NCBI GenBank assembly: GCA_052289195.1
Contig: DAWAJD010000010.1
Coordinates: 1-60,559 of the forward strand
Reading direction: 5' to 3'
From: UBA4644 sp900555855
Lineage (GTDB): Bacteria; Bacillota; Clostridia; Oscillospirales; Butyricicoccaceae
Length of the DNA stretch: 60,559 nucleotides
A program made the translations under genes and the position numbers. Positions 32,579-41,633 of the stretch are shown here, in pieces. A model generated the notes under the pieces. That model did not search any database and had not been told where the DNA came from. It saw only the letters and a list, made by a program, of their open reading frames with translations. Positions within the stretch are counted from its first letter, which is position 1. Every line of letters starts with the position of its first letter.

Positions 32579-35065
32579 TTATTTAGCAGCAACGGTATAC
32601 CAGCCGTCAGCAGTCGAAGAGACAGCGTAGTCAGTGCCAATAATAATTTCGCCTGTGCCCACTTCGGCATTGGACGGGTCGAAGTTGTAGAACGAGCCGC
32701 CATTAACAGTGATGGTAGCGGACTGACCCTCTTTATGATCATTGCAGTTCAGTGTCCACTTCGGCGTTGCATTTTTGTAGGTTCCGCCATTGACGATGAT
32801 CTCAGCGCTGCCGCTTGCATAAATCAAGTCGTAATGCGTGGGATCTTTCGTTTCCTGAGTGATGGTGTTTTCATAATCACCACCGTTAATGGTCACCTGC
32901 GCGGAGCCTGTTGCCCAGACCGCCATGGCGGACGCACTGCCCTCTTTGTAATAAGCCCAGTTCGCAACGACCTTACCGTCACCATTGATGGTCAGCTTGC
33001 CGTTTTTTTCCACAAGGAACACGGCATCCGTGACAGAACCAGCAACGGTCTTGCCGTTCAAATCAATGGTAATGTTCTTGCCTTCGCCAATGACATAGCC
33101 AGCTTTCGGCGTCCCCATATCCGCAGCCAGCTTGATGGTTGCACCATCGGCAGCATACTTGATCGCGTTGGCCAGATCGGTGAAAGAGCCGCCATGGATG
33201 GTAATATTCGCAGGAGCATTCGAAACCTTGAAGGTACCATTAAAGGTGCCGTTCTCAATGGTAAGCTGGCGGTTCTGGCCTTCGCCAATCGTGCCGCTGA
33301 CCTCAACATCGCCCTCGATCACGCTGTTGCCCTTGACGGTCACGCAAACGGAGGGGTATTCGGCGTACCGGCAGACATCAAAGGCAATGGGGCCGCCGTA
33401 TTTGTAACCCTTGGCCTCACCCTTGATAATGGCGCTGTCCTCGATCACCACATTGCCGTTGTTGTTCGACATAGTGTAAACGGTCTCGTCACCGCCCTTG
33501 ACCGTCATGTGCTTGAGCGTCAGATCACAGTAGTTCTGGATCACTATAGCGGGCGCGCCATGCCAATCCGGTGTATCCTCAGCGGGCTTGGTGTTCTCTG
33601 CCACGCCGATGATCGAGCCGTTCTGGAAGGTGACCTTGTTGCCCTGAAGCAGCTGGAATGCATTCGTGCCGGTAGTGGCAGATCCGACCAGCACGCCGCC
33701 AACAGTATAGCTGTGACCGCCAAAATCAACCGTCAAGCCCTTGGTGGCAAATTTTCCATCCTTAATCTGGATGCCGTTGCCGGAGCAATTCTTCAGCAGC
33801 TTAATGGTCGCGCCATCCTGCGCAGCGGCAACCGCATCCGCCAGAGACTCGTAGCCGTCCGTGCCGATCATGGCGACATAGTCCTTTGCTTCGCCAATGG
33901 TCTTGTCGCTGCCGAGAACCTCTTCCAGCTCGGCGGGAACATTCTCCACATTATCCTTGACCGCAAAGGTCTTGCCCTCGATTGCATTGCCATCGGCATT
34001 GATCACGCCGACTTTGGCAGTCACACCGGAAGCCTGCTCCAGCTTGGTCTCCAGCGTGACGCCCTCCCGGACGACTACCAGAGCATCCTCGCTCTTCAGC
34101 TGAGTGATCGCAGCATTATTGCCGTTCTCGATGACCGCGCGGCCCTTGGTGATGGCCAGAACGCTGACCTTACCAAACTCATGGTAGGAATTGCCCGCGA
34201 TAGCAGTGATCTCCACAAATTCCGCCTCGCCATGGTGGTTGACGGTATCCTTGGGGGCGTTAACCGTCAGCTTGCCGCCTTCCGTATTGATGGTGACGGT
34301 CTGGGCGGTTCCGTCCGTATTGGTGTAGGCGATATCGCCATTAACCGAAACTTCCACGGTAGCGCTGCCGACGGTATAGGTCTTGCCGGCTTCCAGCGTA
34401 AAGGTCTTGCCATCGGTCTCGGACATGATGGTGGCGTTGCGCATGACATATTCGGCATCTTTATCATAGGTGTTATTGAAGCTGTCAAACTCGCTGTTCA
34501 GCTGCGTGGCATAAACAGTGATGGCGATGCCGTCGATGGATTTATTCTGATATTCGTTGCCGGCTTTCTCCTTCATATGGCCAGAAATGGTGATCGCGTC
34601 AGAATATGTCGGGTTGTTCGCCGTACCGGCAAGCAGATGCTTTTCGGTCAAATTGATGTCTTCCCCGTTGATCTTCCACTCGATGACCTCATTCAGCTTG
34701 GCGTCGCCCTGAATGCCGGTGATCTGGATCTTGTACTTCAGCGCCAGATTACCCTTATTGGCAATCTTGAAGGGCTGAAGCTGATAGGTGCAGCCCGGCT
34801 CCCACAGGATCTCCGCGCTGTCCACGGCCTCTTTTTCTGTGTCGCTCTTTGCGCGCACCCACTTCAGTGTCTGCTTATCCAGAGACTTTGTGGTGTCCAC
34901 AGCGTCCACGATGTCCACATCCAGCGTACCGGACTGGATCCGGTTCACCCCGGTGGTCGCCGTATCCGTGAACCACGCGAAGGTGGAGCCGGCCAGCATT
35001 GCGAAGCAGAGGAGCAGCGAGGTAAAGCTCAACAGCAGCGCGCTTTTTTTGCTTTTCAGTTTCAT
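32579..35065 (-). CDS. Large secreted surface protein with SipW/TasA-type signal and beta-helix repeats
   Basis: An 828-residue exported protein. The signal peptide (1-30) ends GSTFAWFTDTATTGVN, the pattern of TasA/CalY-like proteins processed by SipW-type signal peptidases. A TasA-like beta domain with SGTLDVDIVD and EILWEPG follows (about 35-190). From about residue 405 come repeated turns rich in the pattern TIxxGxF/GGxF with alternating V/I, suggesting a right-handed beta-helix as in surface adhesins. No sorting motif or SLH domain is visible. AAAGGAG precedes the ATG. The gene is less GC-rich than its neighbours and richer in Asn, Thr and Lys, suggesting transfer or different selection. 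Its leader carries two strong hairpins. Confidence 0.82.
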   Translation of the reverse strand: MKLKSKKSALLLSFTSLLLCFAMLAGSTFAWFTDTATTGVNRIQSGTLDVDIVDAVDTTKSLDKQTLKWVRAKSDTEKEAVDSAEILWEPGCTYQLQPFKIANKGNLALKYKIQITGIQGDAKLNEVIEWKINGEDINLTEKHLLAGTANNPTYSDAITISGHMKEKAGNEYQNKSIDGIAITVYATQLNSEFDSFNNTYDKDAEYVMRNATIMSETDGKTFTLEAGKTYTVGSATVEVSVNGDIAYTNTDGTAQTVTINTEGGKLTVNAPKDTVNHHGEAEFVEITAIAGNSYHEFGKVSVLAITKGRAVIENGNNAAITQLKSEDALVVVREGVTLETKLEQASGVTAKVGVINADGNAIEGKTFAVKDNVENVPAELEEVLGSDKTIGEAKDYVAMIGTDGYESLADAVAAAQDGATIKLLKNCSGNGIQIKDGKFATKGLTVDFGGHSYTVGGVLVGSATTGTNAFQLLQGNKVTFQNGSIIGVAENTKPAEDTPDWHGAPAIVIQNYCDLTLKHMTVKGGDETVYTMSNNNGNVVIEDSAIIKGEAKGYKYGGPIAFDVCRYAEYPSVCVTVKGNSVIEGDVEVSGTIGEGQNRQLTIENGTFNGTFKVSNAPANITIHGGSFTDLANAIKYAADGATIKLAADMGTPKAGYVIGEGKNITIDLNGKTVAGSVTDAVFLVEKNGKLTINGDGKVVANWAYYKEGSASAMAVWATGSAQVTINGGDYENTITQETKDPTHYDLIYASGSAEIIVNGGTYKNATPKWTLNCNDHKEGQSATITVNGGSFYNFDPSNAEVGTGEIIIGTDYAVSSTADGWYTVAAK

Positions 35066-35126
35066 GCGTTTTTCTCCTTTTCAGAATAGAGTTTATGTCA
35101 TCGGCAGTGCCGGTCACATCAGAGCG

Positions 35127-35176
35127 TTTCTGCGTCCCTCCGCAAGGCGGGGACGCAGAAAAGGCCATGGCCTTTT
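35127..35176 (-). promoter_or_regulatory. Structured 5' leader of the surface-protein mRNA
   Basis: Two abutting stems: AAAAGGCC-ATGGCCTTTT-type 18-bp perfect palindrome (35159-35176), and TTTCTGCGTCCC/GGGACGCAGAAA (35127-35138 with 35150-35161). They share three bases. Both lie between the promoter and the start codon. Confidence 0.6.
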
Positions 35177-35197
35177 CTGGTTTCATTTTCCGCTGTC

Positions 35198-35226
35198 ATC
35201 TTAGCACTCTGCGTGCGTGATTGCAA
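35198..35226 (-). promoter_or_regulatory. Promoter of the surface-protein gene
   Basis: On the minus strand TTGCAA (35221-35226), 17 bp, TAAGAT (35198-35203), giving a leader of about 125 nt. Confidence 0.6.
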
Positions 35227-35246
35227 TACCCGGCAGGATAAAACCG

Positions 35247-35286
35247 TAAAAAAAGGCAAAAAGCCCCACTGCGGATGCCTTTTGCC
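35247..35286 (-). terminator. Terminator of thrS
   Basis: On the minus strand GGCAAAAGGC ... GCTTTTTGCC followed by TTTTTTTACGG. The stem has one or two weak pairs. Confidence 0.75.
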
Positions 35287-35298
35287 AAAAAGCTTTGT

Positions 35299-37092
35299 TT
35301 ATTTCTTTTCCTTGCCGTCCACAACGCCCTTCAGCAGGGCGATGAACTGCTCCATGGGCATAGCGCCCAGATCGCCGTCGGCCCGGTGGCGGGGGGAGAC
35401 GGTGCCGTTTTCCACATCCCGGTCGCCCACGATGAGCATATAGGGGATCTTTTCCATCTGGGCGTCGCGGATCTTCTTGCCGATCTTTTCGTTGCGGTCG
35501 TCCACAGTAACGCGGAAGCCCAGCGCCCTCAGCGCCGCGGCCTGCTCCCGGCAATAGCCGTTGGCCCGGTCGGTAACGGCAAGGAAGCGCACCTGCTCCG
35601 GCGCCATCCAGGTGGGCAGTGCGCCGGCATAGGCCTCGATCAGATAGGCCAGCGTCCGCTCATAGCAGCCCAGGGAGGTCCGGTGCAGGATATAGGGCAG
35701 GGCCTTTTCGCCGTTCTCATCAATGTAATACATCCCGAAGCGCTGGGCCAGCAGCATATCGATCTGGATGGTCACCAGCGTGTCCTCCTTGCCGAACACA
35801 TTGTGATACTGGATGTCCAGCTTGGGGCCATAGAAGGCGGCCTCATCAATGCCGACGGTATATTCCACGCCCAGATCGTCCAAAATCTGCTTCATGGTGC
35901 TCTGCGCATGCTCCCACTGCTCCGCCGTGCCCTCATATTTATTGTTGGGGTTGGCGGGATCCCACTGGGAGAAGCGGAAGGTGCAGCCGTCCAGCAGGCC
36001 CACCGTGCCCAGGAAATACTTGGCCAGCTCCAGACAGTCCCGGAACTCCTCCTCCAGCTGGTCGGGGCGAACGATATTGTGGCCCTCGGAGATGGTGAAC
36101 TGCCGCACGCGGATCAGACCGTGCATCTCGCCGCTGTCCTCATTGCGGAACAGCGTGGAGGTCTCGCCCAGACGCATGGGAAGATCCCGGTAAGACCGCT
36201 GCCGGTTCAAAAACACCTGATACTGGAAGGGGCAGGTCATGGGCCGCAGGGCGAAGCACTCCTTGGTATAATCGTCCGGATCACCCATGACGAACATTCC
36301 GTCCAGATAATGATCCCAGTGGCCGGAGATCTTGAAAAACTCCCGCTTGGCAAACAGCGGCGTTTTGGTCAGCTGATAATCGTGGGCCTGCTCCACATCC
36401 TCCACCCAGCGCTGCAGCGTCTGGATGACCCGTGCGCCTTTGGGCAGCAAAACGGGCAGGCCCTGGCCGATGGTGTCCACCGTGGTGAAAAACTCCAGCT
36501 CCCGGCCCAGCTTATTGTGGTCCCGCTTCAGGGCCTCCGCCTGCCGGGCCAGATATTCGTCCAGCTCCTCCTTCTTGGGGAAGGCCACGCCGTAGATCCG
36601 CTGGAGCATCTTGCGCTTGGAATCGCCGCGCCAATAAGCGCCGGTGGCGGAGGTGAGCTTGATGGCGTTGCCCTTGATGCGGCCGGTGGAATCCAGATGG
36701 GGGCCGGCGCACAGGTCGGTAAACTCGCCCTGCTTATAGAAGGAGATATGGGCGTCCTCCGGCAGGTCCTGGATCAGCTCCACCTTGTAGGGCTCTTCCT
36801 TTTCCTCCATGAACCGGATGGCCTCCGCCCGGGGCAGCTCAAAGCGCTCCAGCTTGAGCTTTTCCTTGCAGATCTTGCGCATCTCCGCCTCCAGCGCCGC
36901 CAGATCCTCCTCGGTAAAGGGCTTTTCCACATCAAAATCGTAATAAAAGCCGTTTTCGATGGAGGGGCCGATGGCCAGCTTGACCTCCGGATGCAGGCGC
37001 TTCATGGCCTGGGCCAGAACATGGGAGCAGGTGTGCCAATAGGTCCTGCGGTATTCGGGATTTTCAAAGGTATACAGATTTTCTTCGCTCAT
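35299..37092 (-). CDS. thrS: Threonyl-tRNA synthetase lacking the TGS domain
   Basis: Charges tRNA-Thr. It has 597 residues, about 40-60 fewer than the common form, because the sequence starts directly at the editing domain (HTCSH at residues 20-24, with CAGPHLDSTG). The class II core follows: motif 2 FRNEDSGEMHGLIRVRQF, zinc-binding MTCPFQ with its Cys, motif 3 TSLGCYERTLAYLIE, then the anticodon-binding domain. Absence of TGS is known in some lineages, so the start at 37092 is acceptable; no TGS coding is seen upstream. A Thr T-box leader at 37136-37380 controls it. A terminator lies at 35247. Confidence 0.95.
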   Translation of the reverse strand: MSEENLYTFENPEYRRTYWHTCSHVLAQAMKRLHPEVKLAIGPSIENGFYYDFDVEKPFTEEDLAALEAEMRKICKEKLKLERFELPRAEAIRFMEEKEEPYKVELIQDLPEDAHISFYKQGEFTDLCAGPHLDSTGRIKGNAIKLTSATGAYWRGDSKRKMLQRIYGVAFPKKEELDEYLARQAEALKRDHNKLGRELEFFTTVDTIGQGLPVLLPKGARVIQTLQRWVEDVEQAHDYQLTKTPLFAKREFFKISGHWDHYLDGMFVMGDPDDYTKECFALRPMTCPFQYQVFLNRQRSYRDLPMRLGETSTLFRNEDSGEMHGLIRVRQFTISEGHNIVRPDQLEEEFRDCLELAKYFLGTVGLLDGCTFRFSQWDPANPNNKYEGTAEQWEHAQSTMKQILDDLGVEYTVGIDEAAFYGPKLDIQYHNVFGKEDTLVTIQIDMLLAQRFGMYYIDENGEKALPYILHRTSLGCYERTLAYLIEAYAGALPTWMAPEQVRFLAVTDRANGYCREQAAALRALGFRVTVDDRNEKIGKKIRDAQMEKIPYMLIVGDRDVENGTVSPRHRADGDLGAMPMEQFIALLKGVVDGKEKK

Positions 37093-37135
37093 GTTGCGTC
37101 CCTCGCTTTATTTTGTATTTTTTTCTTACTGAAGC

Positions 37136-37380
37136 AAAAAACGCCTCCGCACCCAAAGGGTGCAGAGACGCATCAAACGATCCGTGGTCCCACTCTGCTT
37201 GCGCCAAAAAAGGCGCCGCTTGCGGCTGCTGTAACGGGCGGCTCCCGTCCCGCTTGTTTCGCGGGCGGCTCAGGGGTGGTACGGCCGGCGCTCCCGCAGG
37301 ATGCTCTCACCAAATGCATCCCTCTCTTGGCGGCGCTTTCCGGTTTCTTCCCCGTCCATGCCATTTTGATGATGGAAGTT
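37136..37380 (-). promoter_or_regulatory. T-box riboswitch, threonine specifier
   Basis: Reading the minus strand: AAGAGAGGGATGC (stem I landmarks), then a specifier loop with GTACCACCCC where ACC (37278-37280) is a Thr codon. The T-box antiterminator segment AGAGTGGGACCACGG follows, a slight variant of the usual GGGTGGTACCGCG. A terminator stem GCGTCTCTGCACCC/GGGTGCGGAGGCGTTTTTT comes last. Uncharged tRNA-Thr should pair with it and allow thrS transcription. The order and distance to thrS are exactly as expected. Confidence 0.92.
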
Positions 37381-37460
37381 TACACCCGCGGGCCGGTTTT
37401 GTCAAGGGGCGCGGCGGCCAAAGGGGAAAAATTCCGGGAATTTTCCCGGAGAGATCGGAC

Positions 37461-37489
37461 TTGCCGGGCGAAAGAAAACATGCTACACT
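37461..37489 (+). promoter_or_regulatory. Promoter of the deacetylase/ATP-grasp/flippase cluster
   Basis: TTGCCG (37461-37466), 17 bp, TACACT (37484-37489). Confidence 0.55.
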
Positions 37490-37532
37490 ATAAGAATCAC
37501 AAAATCACAACAGGAGCTTGGGAGGAACGGCC

Positions 37533-38762
37533 ATGGGTCTTTATCAACTGGCCAGACGCGCCAACGCGCAGCTGAAAAAAATCAAAAAACGCCGGGCCGG
37601 GCGCATTCTTTCTCCGGTGCGGCGGATCGAGCGGGTCTATCCGCCGGCAGAGGGCCGCTTTGTGGCCATGACCTTTGACGACGGCCCCACCGCCCTGCCC
37701 ACCACCTCCGACCCCAACACCGGTCTGACCGCCTCGCTGCTGGACACGCTGGCCCGCTTCGGCGCCAAGGGCACCTTTGATGTGATTGGCTCCACGGCGG
37801 GCAATTATCCGGACCAGCCGGGAACGCTGGGGGATTTCAGCTGGAGCGGCGTGCAGTTCGACCATTACCCCCGCTACGGCGAGGACGCGCTGGCCGGGGC
37901 GGTCCATCAGCCGGCGCTGATCCGCCGGATCCTGGCGGAGGGCCACGAGATCACCAGCCACACCTATTCCCACCGGCTCTGGGGCCCGATGCGGGCCGTC
38001 TATGGCAAGCGGGTCTGCTTCGAGACCCTTTCGCAGGTGACGGACGATCTTTCCCGGCTGGACCGCTATCTGGCGGAGGGCTTCGGCTGCCATGTGGCGC
38101 TGTCCCGCCCGCCCCACTATATCGACCGCATCCCGGACGGCGCCACCGCCTACGACGCTTACCGGATCCTGGGCTATCAATATCTGGCGGCCAGCTTCGA
38201 CGGCGCCGGCTGGCAGCCGCTGGCCACCTATGAGGACGAGGTGGAGGCCATGGTCGCGCCGCTGCGCCGGGCGCTGGAAGCCGACCCCGACAGCCTGAAC
38301 GGCCAGATCATTTTCCAGAAGGACGGCTGCAGCATGAGCGAGCGGACCCCCGTGGCCGACGCGCTGCCCCGGCAGCTGGAGCTTCTGACCCAATACGGCT
38401 ACCGGGTGATCACCGTCTCGGCGCTGCTGGCGCGCTCCCCCTTTGAGGATCTGCCCTCCCACTGCCCGGAGATGGACGACATCCGCTTCCTGCTCTCCCG
38501 GGGACAGGTCATCGGCTACCGCAGCAACACCTTTGCGCCCAGCCGGCGGCTGACGGCAGACGAGTTTTATATCATGGCGGCGGATCCGGCCATCTTCCGG
38601 CAGGCCCGCCCGCTGTCCTACGGCGAAATGAAGCGGCTGGCCCGGGCCTATGCAAGGGAACAGGGCATCGACTTCCGCCGGGACGCCCTGCAGGGCCGCC
38701 GCCGCATCACCCGTCTGGAGGCCGTCCCGCTGCTGCGGGCGCTTGTGGAGGCGCGCGCATGA
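37533..38762 (+). CDS. Polysaccharide deacetylase (NodB domain)
   Basis: A 409-residue protein with a carbohydrate esterase 4 domain. Motif 1 TFDDGPT is at 47-53, motif 2 SHTYSH (His143, His147) gives the metal site, SRPPHYID is motif 3-like, and IIFQKDG ends the barrel. The C-terminal 110 residues are extra and unrecognised. There is no signal peptide, so it may work on a lipid-linked precursor inside the cell. ATG 37533 follows GGGAGG by 7 bp. Its last codon overlaps the next gene (ATGA). With the ATP-grasp and flippase genes it suggests synthesis of an envelope or exported glycan; the glycan is unknown. Confidence 0.88.
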   Translation: MGLYQLARRANAQLKKIKKRRAGRILSPVRRIERVYPPAEGRFVAMTFDDGPTALPTTSDPNTGLTASLLDTLARFGAKGTFDVIGSTAGNYPDQPGTLGDFSWSGVQFDHYPRYGEDALAGAVHQPALIRRILAEGHEITSHTYSHRLWGPMRAVYGKRVCFETLSQVTDDLSRLDRYLAEGFGCHVALSRPPHYIDRIPDGATAYDAYRILGYQYLAASFDGAGWQPLATYEDEVEAMVAPLRRALEADPDSLNGQIIFQKDGCSMSERTPVADALPRQLELLTQYGYRVITVSALLARSPFEDLPSHCPEMDDIRFLLSRGQVIGYRSNTFAPSRRLTADEFYIMAADPAIFRQARPLSYGEMKRLARAYAREQGIDFRRDALQGRRRITRLEAVPLLRALVEARA

Positions 38763-39922
38763 ACCGTGTGATCGTTACCGATACCCAATACCGTATGGCG
38801 CTGGCCCCCATGCGAACGCTGGCGAAAGCGGGCTGGGCCGTCACGGCGGCCGCCTTTGAGACCACCGTCCCCGGCGCGCGGCTGGGCTTTTTCTCCCGGG
38901 ACGCCCGGGACACGCTGCTGCTGCCCGAGGATGGCGAGGGCTTCTGTGCCGCGCTGAAAGCGGCGGCGGGAGATGACCGGCCCGTTCTGCTCTGCGGCAA
39001 CCGGAAAAGCATGGTCCTGGCCATGGCAAACCGCGCCCGGCTGGAACGCCGGCTGGATCTGCTGCTGCCCTCGGAAGCGGCCATGGCCGCCGCCGACGAC
39101 AAGGGCCGGATGTATCAGACCGCCCTGCGGCTGGGCATTCCCGCGCCGCAGACCACCTGCCTTTCAGAGCACGGCAGTCTGGACGCGCTGGAGCGCGCCG
39201 TCCGCTATCCCTGCATCATCAAATACCGCAACGGCGAAGCGCTGGGCCTGAAGCCCGCCGCCCGCTATGCCGTGGTGCGTGATCGGCAGACTTTTCTGGA
39301 GGCCTATGCCCGCATGGACCGGCTGGATCCCGATCCCATCGCCTCCGATTATATCGCGGGCCACGATCTGGGCGCTGCGGTGGTGATGGACAAGGCCTGC
39401 CGCCCGGTGGGCGTCCTCTGCTACGAGAGCCTGCGGGAATATCCCCTGGCCGGCGGCCCCACCTGTGCCCTGCGGACGGTCTGGTCGCCCCGGCTCGCCC
39501 AATCTGCCTGCGCCCTGCTGCAGGAGATCGGCTTCACCGGCCTTGCCATGCTGGATTTTCGCGGCACGCCGGAGCAGCCCTGGTTTCTGGAGATCAATCC
39601 CCGGCTCTGGGGCAGCGCCATGATCGCGCCCCTCAGCGGCAGCCCGCTGTTCCTCCGCTGTGCGGAAGCGGCCCGGGGCACGGCGGCGCCGCTGGAGCCG
39701 GACCGGCTCGCGCCGGATTATCAGGTGGGGCGGCAGATGCGCTTTACGCCCCAGAGCCTGGCCTGCTTTGCCGCGCTGATGAAGCGCCCGGGCCGGGGCG
39801 CCGCGCTGGCCGCCAGCCTGAAAAGCACCTTGGATCCCCGCGTCCGGGACGGCCTGTTCACCTGGCGCGATCCCCTGCCCTATCTGCATTATCTGGCCGA
39901 TCTGCTCCGGCGCCGTGCCTGA
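38759..39922 (+). CDS. ATP-grasp domain protein
   Basis: A 387-residue protein with a carbamoyl-phosphate-synthase-like ATP-grasp fold. It has MYQTALRLGIPAPQT, the ATP-binding YPCIIKYRNGEALG, the acidic/Asn metal motif WFLEINPRLWGS, and a Gly-rich switch near AGHDLG. Such enzymes couple a carboxylate to an amine or thiol using ATP. The N-terminal Rossmann-like part VIVTDTQYRMALAPMRTLAK is typical. The substrate is unknown, though a modified sugar or an amino-acid cap on a glycan is plausible from context. It overlaps the deacetylase gene by 4 bp. Confidence 0.85.
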   Translation: MNRVIVTDTQYRMALAPMRTLAKAGWAVTAAAFETTVPGARLGFFSRDARDTLLLPEDGEGFCAALKAAAGDDRPVLLCGNRKSMVLAMANRARLERRLDLLLPSEAAMAAADDKGRMYQTALRLGIPAPQTTCLSEHGSLDALERAVRYPCIIKYRNGEALGLKPAARYAVVRDRQTFLEAYARMDRLDPDPIASDYIAGHDLGAAVVMDKACRPVGVLCYESLREYPLAGGPTCALRTVWSPRLAQSACALLQEIGFTGLAMLDFRGTPEQPWFLEINPRLWGSAMIAPLSGSPLFLRCAEAARGTAAPLEPDRLAPDYQVGRQMRFTPQSLACFAALMKRPGRGAALAASLKSTLDPRVRDGLFTWRDPLPYLHYLADLLRRRA

Positions 39923-39952
39923 GCCTTCCGCGCCGGAAAGGAGAAGACCCCC

Positions 39953-41497
39953 ATGGCGGAAAAGAAACATTCTGTCCTTACCTCCGCGAGCCTGATCGTG
40001 ATGGTGATGCTGGCCTCCAAGCTGCTGGGCTTTGTCCGGCAGGTGGTCATTGCCGCCGCCTTCGGCTCCGGCGCGGAGACGGATCTCTATTTCGTCTCCA
40101 GCGATTTTATGATCAGTCTTTCCGGCGCGCTGCTCTCTGCCCTGAGCACGGCGCTGGTGGCCCGCTACATCGAGATCTCGGTGAAGGATTCCCGCAAGGC
40201 CGCCGGCAAGGTGGCCTCCCAGATGCTTTCCCTGTTTCTGCTCATCGCCGCCGCCTGCATCGCTCTGACCTGCCTGCTGGCCCCGCAGCTGGCCCGGCTC
40301 CTTTCCCCCACCGTCACCGGGGACAATGCCGCCCGGCTGGTGCGCTACCTGCGGTTTTTTTCCATCACCTTTGTCTTTACGGCCTTTCAATCCATCTATG
40401 CTGCGGTGCTCAACGCCAACGACCGCTATGTGCCGGGCAAGCTCTATGGCGTGGTCTATAATCCCATCGCCATCGGCTGCGCCGTGCTGTTCTCCGGGCG
40501 CTTCGGCATCCGCGTTCTGCTCTGGGCCTATCTGGCGGGCAATCTGCTGCAGACGCTGCTGCTGCGCCAGTGCAGCCGGAAGATCTTCACCTTCCGCCCC
40601 ACCCTGAGCCTGCGGAACGAAAATGTCCGCTATCTGGTGCAGCTCTCCATCCCCCTGCTCTTGAGCAATCTCTTTCTGCAGCTCAACGGCGTGGTGGACA
40701 AGGCCCTCTGCTCCTATCTGGGCGAGGGCTTCGCCTCCAACTATCAATATGCCTATACGCTGGAGCAGTTCGTCACCGGCACCATCACCGCCACCCTGAG
40801 CCTGATCCTGCTTTCCCGCTATTCCACCTATGTGGCGGAGCACGATACGGAGCGGCTGACGGACGAGTTTCACCGGTCGGTGAGCGGGCTGGTGCTGCTG
40901 CTGGCGCCGATTGCACTGCTGGCCTGCCTTTTTTCCACCGATCTGGTGCGCATCGTTTATCTCCGGGGCGAGTTTGACGCCGCCGCCGCCCACTACACCG
41001 CCCAGGCCCTGGTGGGCTTTGCCGTGGGCTTCCCGCTGGTGGCCATCCGGGAGATGCTGATCCGGCTGCACTTCGCCTATCAGAATACGAAAATGCCCAT
41101 GCTGTCCAACATCGCCTCCGTGGTCCTCAACGCCGCGCTGAGCATCCTTCTGGCCCGGTATATCGGGATCCTGGGCATTGCGCTGGCCACCAGCCTCAGC
41201 GCCATACTGACGATCTTCCTGCTGGACCGCTCCGCCCGGCAGTATCTTCCAAAACACCGCTTTTCCGCCTTTGTACCGCTGTTTCTGCGGGTGGCGCTGG
41301 CCTGTGTTCTGGCGGCGCTCCCGGCGCTGGCCCTGCGGCGCTGGCTGCCGGCAGCTTCGCTGGCCGGCCTGCTGGGGCGCTTCCTGCTTTCTGCCCTGTG
41401 CGCCGGAGCAATCTATCTGGCGGCGCTGCTGGCCGTCCGCTGTCCGGAGCTGAAGCAGGCGCTGCAGGGGCTCCGAGGCCGGCTCCGCCGGAGCTGA
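39953..41497 (+). CDS. MurJ/MviN-type lipid-linked precursor flippase
   Basis: A 514-residue membrane protein with about 14 helices of the mouse-virulence-factor family (MOP superfamily). The N-terminus has ASKLLGFVRQVVIAAAFGSG followed by AETDLYFVSSDFM, the MurJ signature. FDAAAAHYTAQALVGFAVGFP and REMLIRLHFAYQNTKMPM are conserved second-half parts. It should flip a lipid-linked sugar across the membrane, either lipid II or the product of the neighbouring genes. Its place behind the deacetylase and ATP-grasp genes points to a dedicated flippase, but this is inferred. GGAG precedes the ATG. Confidence 0.88.
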   Translation: MAEKKHSVLTSASLIVMVMLASKLLGFVRQVVIAAAFGSGAETDLYFVSSDFMISLSGALLSALSTALVARYIEISVKDSRKAAGKVASQMLSLFLLIAAACIALTCLLAPQLARLLSPTVTGDNAARLVRYLRFFSITFVFTAFQSIYAAVLNANDRYVPGKLYGVVYNPIAIGCAVLFSGRFGIRVLLWAYLAGNLLQTLLLRQCSRKIFTFRPTLSLRNENVRYLVQLSIPLLLSNLFLQLNGVVDKALCSYLGEGFASNYQYAYTLEQFVTGTITATLSLILLSRYSTYVAEHDTERLTDEFHRSVSGLVLLLAPIALLACLFSTDLVRIVYLRGEFDAAAAHYTAQALVGFAVGFPLVAIREMLIRLHFAYQNTKMPMLSNIASVVLNAALSILLARYIGILGIALATSLSAILTIFLLDRSARQYLPKHRFSAFVPLFLRVALACVLAALPALALRRWLPAASLAGLLGRFLLSALCAGAIYLAALLAVRCPELKQALQGLRGRLRRS

Positions 41498-41542
41498 GGC
41501 GGCGAAAAAACAGAAAGCTTCCGATGTTCTCTTTTTTCCGGC

Positions 41543-41572
41543 TTGACAAGCTCCCGCTGTCTGTGCTTCAAT
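41543..41572 (+). promoter_or_regulatory. Promoter of the SLH protein gene
   Basis: TTGACA (41543-41548), 18 bp, TTCAAT (41567-41572). The -10 region is the left arm of the palindrome at 41567. Confidence 0.6.
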
Positions 41573-41581
41573 ACTATTGAA
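41567..41581. promoter_or_regulatory. 15-bp palindrome over the promoter, candidate operator
   Basis: TTCAATA-C-TATTGAA: perfect 7-bp arms overlapping the -10 and start region of the SLH protein gene. A repressor dimer bound here would block transcription. Confidence 0.5.
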
Positions 41582-41633
41582 TGCAGGCCGGGCTTTGCCC
41601 GCCCATCTATCTAAATAAGGAGGAAACCGATCT

